Below are positions 8,595-16,885 of a stretch of DNA of 64,000 nucleotides, piece after piece (positions within the stretch are counted from its first letter, which is position 1; each line of letters begins with the position of its first letter). This stretch comes from Oscillospiraceae bacterium (GTDB lineage: Bacteria > Bacillota > Clostridia > Oscillospirales > Ruminococcaceae). The DNA lies in assembly GCA_031282245.1 (NCBI GenBank), contig JAITEB010000028.1, positions 30,931 to 94,930 of the forward strand, read 5' to 3'. The notes below the pieces were generated by a model. The model ran no database searches and was not told the DNA's origin. It was given only the letters and a program-made list of their open reading frames with translations. The position numbers and the translations under genes were made by a program.

Positions 8595-8642
8595 AATTCC
8601 GCAAAAAAACCCCCTGTTCATGGGGGATTTTTTGCGGAATTT
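8595..8642. terminator. Strong bidirectional terminator
   Basis: A near-perfect inverted repeat: AAATTCCGCAAAAAA then CCCCC, a 7-base loop, GGGGG and ATTTTTTGCGGAATTT. It closes the oxidative stress operon. The rest of the gap up to 8850 is AT-rich with no gene I can support. Confidence 0.88.
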
Positions 8643-8850
8643 GCCAAAGAATTATCCGCGTGTTTAAAATCATTTTTGCGACAGAATTCAATACGGCGCA
8701 CTGTGTAAAATATAAGAATAATCTGCAAATAAGTATTATATTTTTTCTTGAATATCTTTACTTTTGGGCGATATTGAGATAAAATTTATTTGCAGGCATA
8801 AATAAAAAATCAGTCCGGGTTTGCAAGGCATTTTTTAGGAAATTTATTTA

Positions 8851-9555
8851 ATGCCTCCGGTTGAGATGGGGGACTTGCTGTCGGGAATGAAAAAATTTAT
8901 TAAATCCAACGCGCCGCCCCTGCTTTTGGGGGCCACCTGGCTTTTTTATTCTCTCTTTGTCAACATGTACGAGTGGTGGCATTATGCAATCGCGTTTGCG
9001 CTTTCGCTGATTGTTTATATTATTGCCAGAGTCAATATAAAGTCGAAAATAATAGAAACGCCAATCCCTTTTGACGAAATCGAAACGCAAGCGTCCGCCA
9101 TGAGCGGGGATACGGAGCTTGGCTCAATTCTTGAAAAAGGCAAAGACTATGTTCGGCAGATTTACGGCGCGAGCCTTAAGATAGGCAATATCAACATCAA
9201 CAACAAAGCCGATGAAATCGTCAAGGTCTGCGACAAGATTTTTCACTATATAGAAGGCCACACAGACAAGCTTAAAGATATTAACCTGTTTATGAATTAT
9301 TATTTGCCGACCACTGTGGAGCTTCTGAATTCATACAGCGAACTGGAAAGCCAGGACAATCTTGGCGGAACGCAGATTGCGGGGACTATGCTGAGGATTG
9401 AGGAGTCTATGAACACCCTTGCCCCCGCGTATAACAACCTTCTTGACGATCTTCACAGCGACAAGGCGATGACCGTTTCCGCCGACATTACTGTTTTGCA
9501 GAACATGCTTGAAAGACAGGGTTTGCTTGAAGGCGTGGACAGCGCGCGGAACTGA
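8851..9555 (+). CDS. XpaC-like protein (5-bromo-4-chloroindolyl phosphate hydrolysis family)
   Basis: 234 residues. Two adjacent N-terminal membrane segments (about residues 22-40 and 45-63, LLLGATWLFYSLF and IAFALSLIVYIIA) are followed by a mostly helical cytoplasmic part rich in charged heptads (GSILEKGKDYVRQIYG, LMNYYLPTTVELL). This matches the XpaC family, named from a Bacillus gene whose enzymatic role was never settled. As in many Bacillota it is directly followed by a telA-like gene (51 bp gap), and a third tiny membrane protein gene comes after. The pair is usually linked to envelope or toxic-anion stress; real activity is not known. Confidence 0.78.
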   Translation: MPPVEMGDLLSGMKKFIKSNAPPLLLGATWLFYSLFVNMYEWWHYAIAFALSLIVYIIARVNIKSKIIETPIPFDEIETQASAMSGDTELGSILEKGKDYVRQIYGASLKIGNININNKADEIVKVCDKIFHYIEGHTDKLKDINLFMNYYLPTTVELLNSYSELESQDNLGGTQIAGTMLRIEESMNTLAPAYNNLLDDLHSDKAMTVSADITVLQNMLERQGLLEGVDSARN

Positions 9556-9605
9556 TTTTTAAAATTCTATTATTTTAATTAACACGTGAAAGGAAGAAAA
9601 GCGCC

Positions 9606-10769
9606 ATGAGTGAATTTGAGGTTCCATCAGCAATCAGCCTTACTTTGGAAGACGACACAGCCCCTTCCGCGCCGGACGCCGCCGGACTGACAAACGCGGA
9701 TCTGCTGGTTCATAAGCAGATCGAAAAAGATTTGCCCAAACCGCTTGACATAAAAAATCTAAGCCCCACCGAACAAAAAATGGTGGAGGATTTTTCAAAG
9801 CAGATAAACATACACAACACTAACCAGATTTTGCAGTACGGCGCGGGCGCTCAGAGAAAAGTTTCGACTTTTTCGGAAACCGCCCTGCAAAAAGTCCGCA
9901 CTCAAGATATGGGCGAGGTTGGAACTATGCTTTCCAGTCTTGTCGTGCAGCTTAGGGGCTTCTCAATAGAGGAAGAAAGACCGCGTTTTTTCAAGAAGGT
10001 CGCCAACAGGCTTGAAACAATGCGGGCGGGTTATGCCAACGCCGAGAAAAACGTTGACAACATCACAACCATGCTTCAGAACCATCAGATACGGCTGATG
10101 AAAGACGTCGCCGTTTTTGACCAGATGTACGAGATGAACCTGAATTATTATAAAGAGCTTACTATGTATATTCTGGCCGGAAAGCAGTCGCTGAACAAAG
10201 CTTTGAACGAAGAACTTCCCGCCCTGCAAAAAAGGGCGCAGGAAAGCGGACTTCCCGAGGACGCCCAGGCCGCGAACGATTTCGGCGAAAAATGCAACCG
10301 CTTTGAGAAAAAGCTTCACGACCTTGAGCTTACCCGCATAGTATCTATACAGATGGCTCCTCAGATCAGGCTTGTTCAGAACAACGACACCCTTATGGTA
10401 GAAAAAATTCAGTCTTCTATTTCAAATACAATCCCGCTGTGGAAAAATCAGATGGTTCTCGCAATGGGGCTTGAAAATTCCCAGAAAGCTATAGAAGCCC
10501 AGAGAGCCGTCACTGATATGACGAATCAGCTTCTCCGCCGCAACGCCGACATGCTGAAGATCGGCACTATCGAAGCCGCAAAAGAATCCGAGCGCTCTAT
10601 CGTAGATATAGAGACTCTCAAACACACGAACGAACAGCTTATCAGCACCATGGACGAAGTTCTGCGCATTCAGGCGGAAGGCCGCCAGAAGCGGCGCGAC
10701 GCGGAAGTCGAGATGGCGCGCATAGAAAATCAGCTCAAAAACAAACTGCTGGAAATCCGTTCAAATTAG
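9606..10769 (+). CDS. TelA/KlaA-family protein (toxic anion resistance)
   Basis: 387 residues, no signal peptide or membrane segment, almost entirely helical with long coiled-coil stretches. Recognised as TelA by the N-terminal core (LSPTEQKMVEDFSKQINIHN, the following QYGAGAQRKVSTFSETAL, and LVVQLRGFSIEEE) and the C-terminal repeat-like helices (AVTDMTNQLLRRNADMLK, SIVDIETLKHTNEQLISTMDEVL). TelA proteins were named for tellurite resistance but more likely help with membrane or cell-envelope stress as cytoplasmic partners of XpaC. GTGAAAGGAAG upstream serves as ribosome site. Co-transcribed with 8851-9555. Confidence 0.88.
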   Translation: MSEFEVPSAISLTLEDDTAPSAPDAAGLTNADLLVHKQIEKDLPKPLDIKNLSPTEQKMVEDFSKQINIHNTNQILQYGAGAQRKVSTFSETALQKVRTQDMGEVGTMLSSLVVQLRGFSIEEERPRFFKKVANRLETMRAGYANAEKNVDNITTMLQNHQIRLMKDVAVFDQMYEMNLNYYKELTMYILAGKQSLNKALNEELPALQKRAQESGLPEDAQAANDFGEKCNRFEKKLHDLELTRIVSIQMAPQIRLVQNNDTLMVEKIQSSISNTIPLWKNQMVLAMGLENSQKAIEAQRAVTDMTNQLLRRNADMLKIGTIEAAKESERSIVDIETLKHTNEQLISTMDEVLRIQAEGRQKRRDAEVEMARIENQLKNKLLEIRSN

Positions 10770-10803
10770 ACTTATTTTATCAAACACAGGAGGTTTTTTT
10801 ATT

Positions 10804-11028
10804 ATGGCAGGGACAAAAAGCCGCGTTTTATCAATCGTGCTTGCCGGTATTATGATTTTAGCCGCAATAATTATAGGTACCGGAAGAAGCATACTTTCCG
10901 GGGAGGCCAACCCGGATTATCCCATTGTTAAGGCGGTCGCCAAGATTTGTAATCTTGAGGAGCCGTCTTCTCCGATTATTTATTCTGTCAGCGCTGTTGA
11001 ACAGGCGACTATAGAGTTGATTGAGTAA
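10804..11028 (+). CDS. Small single-pass membrane protein after xpaC-telA
   Basis: 74 residues, not recognised. It starts with MAGTKSR, has one hydrophobic segment (about residues 8-27, VLSIVLAGIMILAAIIIG), then an acidic extracytoplasmic-looking tail (VAKICNLEEPSSP). AGGAGG precedes the ATG, and it is 34 bp behind telA with a terminator following, so it is the last gene of the xpaC-telA operon. It could be an accessory or anchor for those proteins; that is inference from position only. Confidence 0.65.
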   Translation: MAGTKSRVLSIVLAGIMILAAIIIGTGRSILSGEANPDYPIVKAVAKICNLEEPSSPIIYSVSAVEQATIELIE

Positions 11029-11047
11029 CTGATTTTCTGCATGGCTT

Positions 11048-11075
11048 AAGGGGCGGATGAAAAATCCGCCCTTAT
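11048..11075 (+). terminator. Terminator-like hairpin after the telA operon
   Basis: GGGCGGAT/ATCCGCCC stem with a GAAAA-type loop just after the small membrane protein gene. The T-run is weak (CTTATAATT). Confidence 0.6.
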
Positions 11076-11106
11076 AATTATAAATTCTGTAACAGAGGTC
11101 AAATTT

Positions 11107-12153
11107 ATGACTAGGTTCGAGACAAAAAAGATTCGCATTGGCAATACAGAAATAGGCGGCGGCGCGCCCGTCGCCATTCAGACCATGCTCTGCAGGCGGC
11201 CGGACGATATAGCGGGCAATATAAAACAGGCGCAGGAATCCGCCGCCGCGGGCTGCGAGATTCTCCGCGCCGCCGTCCCGGATAAAGCGGCGATAAAGCT
11301 CATACCTGCTATAAAAGGCGCGGTTAATATTCCGCTTGTGGCGGACATACACTTTGACTACAGGCTTGCGCTTGAGGCGATTGCCGCCGGGGCTGACAAA
11401 ATCAGGATAAACCCGGGGAATATCGGCGCGGACGACCGCGTTAAAGCTGTTGCAAACGCCTGCAACGCAAAAAACATCCCCATCCGGATAGGCGTCAACG
11501 CCGGGTCGCTGGAGCGGCATATTTTGGAGCGGTACGGCAAAGTCTGCCCGGAAGCCCTTGTCGAAAGCGCCAAATATCATGCGTCGCTTTTGGAGAAATT
11601 TGATTTTAATAATATAGTGATTTCCGTCAAGTCGAGCGATGTCAAAATAATGGTGCAGGCTTGCCGCTTGCTGGCGCAGATAAGCCCCTACCCGATACAT
11701 CTGGGCGTGACCGAAGCCGGAACCGAAAGAACCGGACTTATCAAGTCGGCGGCGGGCATCGGCTCGCTTCTGCTGGACGACATAGGCGACACAATCCGCG
11801 TCACTCTCACAGAGGACTGCGCAAAAGAAGTTGCGGCGGCAAAGGACCTTCTGCGGGCGCTGGGCATACGCCGGGGCGTTCAGATTATTTCCTGCCCCAC
11901 CTGCGGCAGAACCACGATAGATATTATAAGTCTTAGCAAAAAGGTTGAAGCTCTGCTGAAGGATTATCCCCGCGCGGTAAAAGTCGCTGTAATGGGCTGC
12001 GCGGTAAACGGCCCCGGAGAGGCGCGGGAGGCGGATATCGGGATTGTTGCGGGCGGCGGGGAGGCGTTGCTTTTCAAAAAGGGCGTAAGCTGCGGCAAAT
12101 ACCGCGAAAGTGAGATTCTGGGCGTTCTCATGCAAGAGATAGAAACAGTGTAG
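11107..12153 (+). CDS. ispG: 4-hydroxy-3-methylbut-2-enyl diphosphate synthase (GcpE)
   Basis: Iron-sulfur enzyme of the non-mevalonate isoprenoid pathway that converts MEcPP to HMBPP. 348 residues, the short bacterial form. Landmarks: the N-terminal GGGAPVAIQTML segment (normally VQSMT/TNT), VADIHFDYRLAL, KIRINPGNIG, HLGVTEAG, and the cluster ligands in ISCPTCGRT and GCAVNGPGE. GAGGTC upstream of ATG 11107. It is 36 bp ahead of polC; the ispG-polC adjacency is common in Clostridia. Confidence 0.96.
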   Translation: MTRFETKKIRIGNTEIGGGAPVAIQTMLCRRPDDIAGNIKQAQESAAAGCEILRAAVPDKAAIKLIPAIKGAVNIPLVADIHFDYRLALEAIAAGADKIRINPGNIGADDRVKAVANACNAKNIPIRIGVNAGSLERHILERYGKVCPEALVESAKYHASLLEKFDFNNIVISVKSSDVKIMVQACRLLAQISPYPIHLGVTEAGTERTGLIKSAAGIGSLLLDDIGDTIRVTLTEDCAKEVAAAKDLLRALGIRRGVQIISCPTCGRTTIDIISLSKKVEALLKDYPRAVKVAVMGCAVNGPGEAREADIGIVAGGGEALLFKKGVSCGKYRESEILGVLMQEIETV

Positions 12154-12189
12154 GGGCGGCGTTTTATAAAAAATCAGAGGTGAAAATTC

Positions 12190-15100
12190 TTGCCGGGCAT
12201 AGTCTTCAAAGAGATTTTCGGAAAATTTATAGATATAGAAAAGCTTGGCTCCAACGCCGACCTGCTGGACAGCGAGCTTGAGAAACTGGATATAGACGAG
12301 GGCGCGGATGCCCTGCGCATTTACCTGAAACCGGGACGGCTTCTGCAAAAGAAGCCGCTCTTTTTCGCCGAACAGTTTTTGAAGCGCGGGCTGGATATCG
12401 CTTTTTGCAGGATACATACGCGCTATTGCGGCGAACTGTTTTCTTCAAAATACCTGCCCGAGCTTGTGCAGCTTCTCCGGCGGGACAACCTGCGCGTGAA
12501 CGGCTTTTTCGACGGCGCAAAAGCCTCTTTCGACGGCGCGGCGTTTGATATAGCCCTGAAAAACGGCGGCGTTGACATTTTCAACGAGGGCGGCCTCTGC
12601 GAAAGGGCTTTAAAAAAATATATTTTTGATGAATTTGGCCTGGACGTGAAAATTTCTTTCAGCGGTCTGCTGCGCGCCGTGCGGGACGAGTTTCCCGAGC
12701 CGCCGTATGAAAGCTTTCCGGAAGCTTTGCCTCCTGTAGAAACTCCGCCGTGGGAAGTCTTCCCGCAAACGCCGCCGGTATCTTCACCAAAACCGCGACA
12801 GCCCAAAAATCCGTTTGATTTTAAAAAATATGGCTTTATCCCCGATTCGCAAAACGTCGTTCTGGGCAGAGCTTTTGGCGGCGAACTCCGGCCGATTTCG
12901 GAAATCACGTCCGAATCCGGCAAAACTGGCGTTTGGGGCGACGTTTTTCACGTTGAGAAGCGCAGCAGCCGCGACGAAAAACGCAATATCTACTCTATAT
13001 ACATAAGCGACTACAGCGATTCTATTATTTTGAAAATAATAGAGCTGGCTGACGCCTCTTCAGGGCTGGATTCAGTCAAATCAGGCGACACGCTTTGCGC
13101 GCAGGGAGCGGCGGCTTTTGACGAATTCGACAAGACTGTTATTATCAGAGCTAAAAATATTATATCAGTGAAAAAGCAAAGCCTGACTGATAAAGCCCCG
13201 GAAAAACGCGTGGAGCTTCACCTGCATACGAACATGTCCGCCATGGACGCCGTGAACGACCCGAAAGATCTTGTCAGACGCGCCTGCGAATGGGGACATA
13301 AGGCCGTTGCAATCACCGACCACGGAGTTGTGCAGGCCTTCCCGGAGGTGATGGAGACCGTTGCAAAAATACGCGGGGACGGCCGCGATTTTAAGGCGAT
13401 TTATGGCGTTGAGGCCTATTTTGTCAACGACGCGGCCAATATAGTCAGCGGCTGGCACGACTGCGCCCTCAGCAGCGAGACGATAGTCTTTGACCTGGAA
13501 ACCACCGGGCTTTCCGTCACCTCCGAGCGCATGACGGAAATAGGCGCTGTGAAAATCCGCGGCGGCGAGGTTCTGGAGGAGTTCAATACTTTTGTGAACC
13601 CGGAAAAACCTGTCCCGCAAAAAATCACCCAGCTTACCGGCATAACTGACGAAATGCTGAAGGACGCGCCGGCGGAATCCGAAGCTTTGCGGAAATTTTT
13701 TGAATTCACCGGCGGCTGCTCGCTGCTTATCGCGCATAATTCCGACTTCGACGGCGCTTTTCTGCGTGAAGCCGCAAAGCGCTGCGGCTCAAAATGCGAT
13801 TTTTCTTTTCTGGACACGCTGACGCTTTCGCGATTTCTGTACCCGGACTTGAAGAATCACAAGCTCGACACGCTTGTTAAGCATTTCCAGCTTGGTAAAT
13901 TCAACCACCACCGCGCCAGCGACGACTCCCGTATTTTAGCGCAGGTTTATTTCAAAATGGCCGAAAAACTTGAAGAAGATTTCCGGGTTGAGAGAATTTC
14001 ACAGATAAATTCCGCGCTTTCGGCGCTTTCCAAAAGCGGGGACGCGATCAGAAAGCTGCCGTCTTATCACATGATTATTCTGGTGAAAAACAAAACCGGG
14101 CTGAAAAATTTGTACAGACTTATTTCGGCTTCGCATCTGGATTATTTTTACAAGAAAAAGCCCCGGATACCGCGTTCCTTGCTGGACAAATACCGGGACG
14201 GGCTGATTATTGGCGGCGCCTGCGAAGCGGGAGAGATTTACCGCGCAGTCGCGGCAAAAAAAGAGTTTTCTGAATTGCTGAAAATTGCGGCTTATTATGA
14301 CTATCTGGAAATCCAGCCGCTGGGCAACAATAATTTTATGATCCAAAACGGCAAAGCGCAGGATGAAGAAGAGCTGCGCGAAAACAACCGCACTATAGTC
14401 AAACTGGGCGAGACACTGGGAATTCCAGTCGCCGCCACGGGCGACGTACACTTTTTAAATAAAAAAGACGAGATTTTCCGCCAGATTCTGGCCGCGGGAC
14501 AGGGATATAACGATAGCGGCAATCATGTTCCCCTGTATTTCAAGACCACCGACGAGATGCTGGAAGAATTCGCCTATCTGGGTGAAGAAAAAGCCTTTGA
14601 AGTCGTTGTGACAAACACTAATTTTATCGCAGGGCAGGTTGAACATATCCGGCCTATCCCGGAGGGGACATACACGCCCGCAATCGAAGGCGCGGAACAG
14701 GATCTCGAACGGATAAGCCGCGCGAAGGCGCTTGAGCTTTACGGCGAAAAAAACAGTTCCGGGGAAATAGTTCTGCCGGAAATTGTCGGGCAGCGGCTCA
14801 AACGGGAGCTTGACTCTATTATAAAGCACGGTTTTTCGGTTTTATATATCATTGCCCAAAAGCTTGTGGCGAAAAGCGAAAGCGACGGCTATCTTGTCGG
14901 TTCGCGGGGTTCGGTGGGTTCGTCGTTTGCGGCGATTATGGCGGGGATTTCAGAAGTCAACCCTTTGCCCCCGCACTATGTCTGCCCGGTCTGTCGTCAC
15001 AGCGAGTTTTTTACAAAAGGCGAGTTTGGCTCCGGTTTTGACATGCCGGAAAAAAACTGCCCCGTCTGCGGCAGCGAATACCGGCGCGACGGGCATAATA

Positions 15101-16593
15101 TACCGTTTGAGACTTTTCTGGGCTTCAACGGCGACAAGGCGCCGGATATAGACCTGAACTTTTCCGGAGAATACCAGGTTGTCGCCCATAAATATACAGA
15201 GGAGCTTTTCGGCTCCGACCATGTTTTTAAGGCCGGGACGATTTCCACCGTGGCGGAAAAGACGGCTTACGGCTATGTCAAAAAATACGCCGACGAAAAT
15301 GCGCTTTCGCTTAACAAAGCGGAGGAGGAGAGGCTGAAGCGGGGCTGCACAGGAGTGAAGCGCACGACTGGCCAGCATCCCGGCGGTATGGTCGTCGTTC
15401 CGGCGGAGTTTGACGTTTATGATTTTACGCCCGTCCAGCACCCGGCGGACTCGGCGGATTCCGGCATTGTCACAACGCATTTTGATTTCCACTCGCTGCA
15501 CGACACTATATTAAAGCTGGACATTCTCGGCCACGATGTCCCGACGCTTTACCGGCAGCTTGGGCGGACGACGGGCGTTCACCCGAACGACGTTCCCATG
15601 AGTGACCCAAAAGTGATAAGCCTGTTCACTTCGACAAAGGCGCTGGGTATAGGCAAAAAAGAAGCCGCCTGCAACACCGGAACGCTGGCTATTCCGGAAA
15701 TGGGGACGAATTTTGTCCGGCAGATGCTGCTGGACACTCAGCCGAAGTGTTTTTCAGACCTTTTGCAGATTTCCGGGCTTTCGCACGGGACTGACGTCTG
15801 GCTGGGCAACGCGCAGGAACTTATCAAAAACAAAACCTGCACTATCTCGGAAGTTATAGGCACGCGCGATTCAATCATGATTTACCTGCTGCAAAAGGGC
15901 GTGGAGCCTTCCATGGCTTTCAGCGTCATGGAGATTACGCGCAAAGGGCAGGCGGGCAGGAAATTTACGCCGGAAATTATCGCGGCCCTGAAAAAACATG
16001 GCGTTCCGGACTGGTATATAGAGAGCTGCAAGAAAATCAAATACATGTTTCCTAAGGCGCACGCCGCCGCGTATGTCACTGCCGCGATCCGGCTGGGCTG
16101 GTATAAAATCTATTACAAGAAAGAATTTTATGCGGCGAACTTCAGCGCGCGCGGGGAGGATTTCGATGCGGAGTGCGCCGTCGCGGGACTGGCCGCGACA
16201 AAGCTCAAAATTCTTGAATTTGAGAAAAAGTTTGAAAGCCTCAAAAAAGAAAACAGCAAACCCACGGCGAAAGAAAGCAGTCAGCACGAAGATCTGCAGA
16301 TTCTCCACGAGGCGCTCGCCCGCGGGGTTGAGTTTCTGCCTGTCGATTTATATAAATCTTCGGCCAAAGTCTTCCTGATCGAAGGCGAAAAAGTAAGGCT
16401 TCCTTTTGTGGCGCTCAAAGGGCTTGGCGCCGCCGCCGCGCAAAATCTTGAAAAAGCCCGGAACAGCGGGAAATACCTCTCAGTAGAAGAACTGGTTTCT
16501 CGGACGGGAATAACAAAATCCGTGGTGGAGATGCTGGAAAAATGCGGGGCGCTGGAAGGACTTCCGGCCACGCAGCAGATTTCTTTTTTCTAG
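12190..16593 (+). CDS. polC: DNA polymerase III alpha subunit, Gram-positive PolC type
   Basis: The replicative polymerase, 1467 residues, normal for PolC. In order: an N-terminal domain and OB region (about 1-330), a PHP domain opening with ELHLHTNMSAMDAVN (about 340), an inserted proofreading exonuclease (SSETIVFDLETTGL, about 430-600), then the polymerase core with PDIDLNFSGEYQ (catalytic aspartates near 985), a zinc knuckle just before it (CPVC ... CPVCGSEY), RTTGQHPGGMVVV, and the C-terminal helix-hairpin part. The start is TTG at 12190 with AGAGGTGA upstream. A proline-rich linker lies near residues 175-205. Confidence 0.97.
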   Translation: MPGIVFKEIFGKFIDIEKLGSNADLLDSELEKLDIDEGADALRIYLKPGRLLQKKPLFFAEQFLKRGLDIAFCRIHTRYCGELFSSKYLPELVQLLRRDNLRVNGFFDGAKASFDGAAFDIALKNGGVDIFNEGGLCERALKKYIFDEFGLDVKISFSGLLRAVRDEFPEPPYESFPEALPPVETPPWEVFPQTPPVSSPKPRQPKNPFDFKKYGFIPDSQNVVLGRAFGGELRPISEITSESGKTGVWGDVFHVEKRSSRDEKRNIYSIYISDYSDSIILKIIELADASSGLDSVKSGDTLCAQGAAAFDEFDKTVIIRAKNIISVKKQSLTDKAPEKRVELHLHTNMSAMDAVNDPKDLVRRACEWGHKAVAITDHGVVQAFPEVMETVAKIRGDGRDFKAIYGVEAYFVNDAANIVSGWHDCALSSETIVFDLETTGLSVTSERMTEIGAVKIRGGEVLEEFNTFVNPEKPVPQKITQLTGITDEMLKDAPAESEALRKFFEFTGGCSLLIAHNSDFDGAFLREAAKRCGSKCDFSFLDTLTLSRFLYPDLKNHKLDTLVKHFQLGKFNHHRASDDSRILAQVYFKMAEKLEEDFRVERISQINSALSALSKSGDAIRKLPSYHMIILVKNKTGLKNLYRLISASHLDYFYKKKPRIPRSLLDKYRDGLIIGGACEAGEIYRAVAAKKEFSELLKIAAYYDYLEIQPLGNNNFMIQNGKAQDEEELRENNRTIVKLGETLGIPVAATGDVHFLNKKDEIFRQILAAGQGYNDSGNHVPLYFKTTDEMLEEFAYLGEEKAFEVVVTNTNFIAGQVEHIRPIPEGTYTPAIEGAEQDLERISRAKALELYGEKNSSGEIVLPEIVGQRLKRELDSIIKHGFSVLYIIAQKLVAKSESDGYLVGSRGSVGSSFAAIMAGISEVNPLPPHYVCPVCRHSEFFTKGEFGSGFDMPEKNCPVCGSEYRRDGHNIPFETFLGFNGDKAPDIDLNFSGEYQVVAHKYTEELFGSDHVFKAGTISTVAEKTAYGYVKKYADENALSLNKAEEERLKRGCTGVKRTTGQHPGGMVVVPAEFDVYDFTPVQHPADSADSGIVTTHFDFHSLHDTILKLDILGHDVPTLYRQLGRTTGVHPNDVPMSDPKVISLFTSTKALGIGKKEAACNTGTLAIPEMGTNFVRQMLLDTQPKCFSDLLQISGLSHGTDVWLGNAQELIKNKTCTISEVIGTRDSIMIYLLQKGVEPSMAFSVMEITRKGQAGRKFTPEIIAALKKHGVPDWYIESCKKIKYMFPKAHAAAYVTAAIRLGWYKIYYKKEFYAANFSARGEDFDAECAVAGLAATKLKILEFEKKFESLKKENSKPTAKESSQHEDLQILHEALARGVEFLPVDLYKSSAKVFLIEGEKVRLPFVALKGLGAAAAQNLEKARNSGKYLSVEELVSRTGITKSVVEMLEKCGALEGLPATQQISFF

Positions 16594-16607
16594 AGCTTTA
16601 TTTCTGA

Positions 16608-16635
16608 TTGACAGATTTAAAAATCTGTGTATAAT
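16608..16635 (+). promoter_or_regulatory. Sigma-A promoter with embedded palindrome, upstream of the ABC-F gene
   Basis: TTGACA at 16608-16613 and TATAAT at 16630-16635, 16 bp apart, both perfect. The spacer region holds an inverted repeat (ACAGATTT-AA-AAATCTGT, 16611-16628) that overlaps the -35 and could be a repressor operator. Transcription from here would give a leader of about 240 nt before the ABC-F start codon. Confidence 0.75.
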
Positions 16636-16710
16636 TAAAAATATCAAGTAAGATTGGCGCTGAAAAGATGATTTATATTTCCCGTTAACATAATTTATAT
16701 TATGGAGCGC

Positions 16711-16758
16711 ATGAAAGTGCGGGACGGAAAGGCCGTCTCTGTTTTTGTGCCGCTTTAG
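16711..16758 (+). CDS. Putative 15-residue leader peptide of the ABC-F gene
   Basis: ATG to TAG frame encoding MKVRDGKAVSVFVPL, with GGAG three bases upstream. It lies in the leader between a strong promoter and the ABC-F gene. Its last codons and stop overlap one arm of an alternative hairpin. That is the arrangement of regulatory leader peptides that sense ribosome-stalling antibiotics. Too short to support by itself; the case rests on the surrounding RNA structure. Confidence 0.55.
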   Translation: MKVRDGKAVSVFVPL

Positions 16759-16851
16759 CGGGAAAATGAATTTTTTGCCAGGCTCTGATTTTTTTATTGC
16801 ACAGCTTTGCTATGCCTTATGGTCAGGCGCGGGAATTTATTTTTCCCGCGC
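16757..16851 (+). promoter_or_regulatory. Transcription attenuator: mutually exclusive hairpins before the ABC-F gene
   Basis: A terminator-like stem GCGCGGGAA (16827-16835) / TTCCCGCGC (16843-16851) is followed by TTATTATAT. Its right arm can pair instead with GCGGGAAAA (about 16758-16766), which begins at the stop codon of the leader peptide. A ribosome finishing the leader would hide that competitor and let the terminator form; a ribosome stalled earlier would free it and allow read-through. Confidence 0.6.
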
Positions 16852-16885
16852 TTATTATATTCTCTATGGAGGCAAAGCAAATTAT

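Noticed and set aside
10858..12417. A 519-codon minus-strand frame
   Set aside because: Spans the telA-operon terminator, ispG and the polC start on the other strand; no motifs and no ribosome site.
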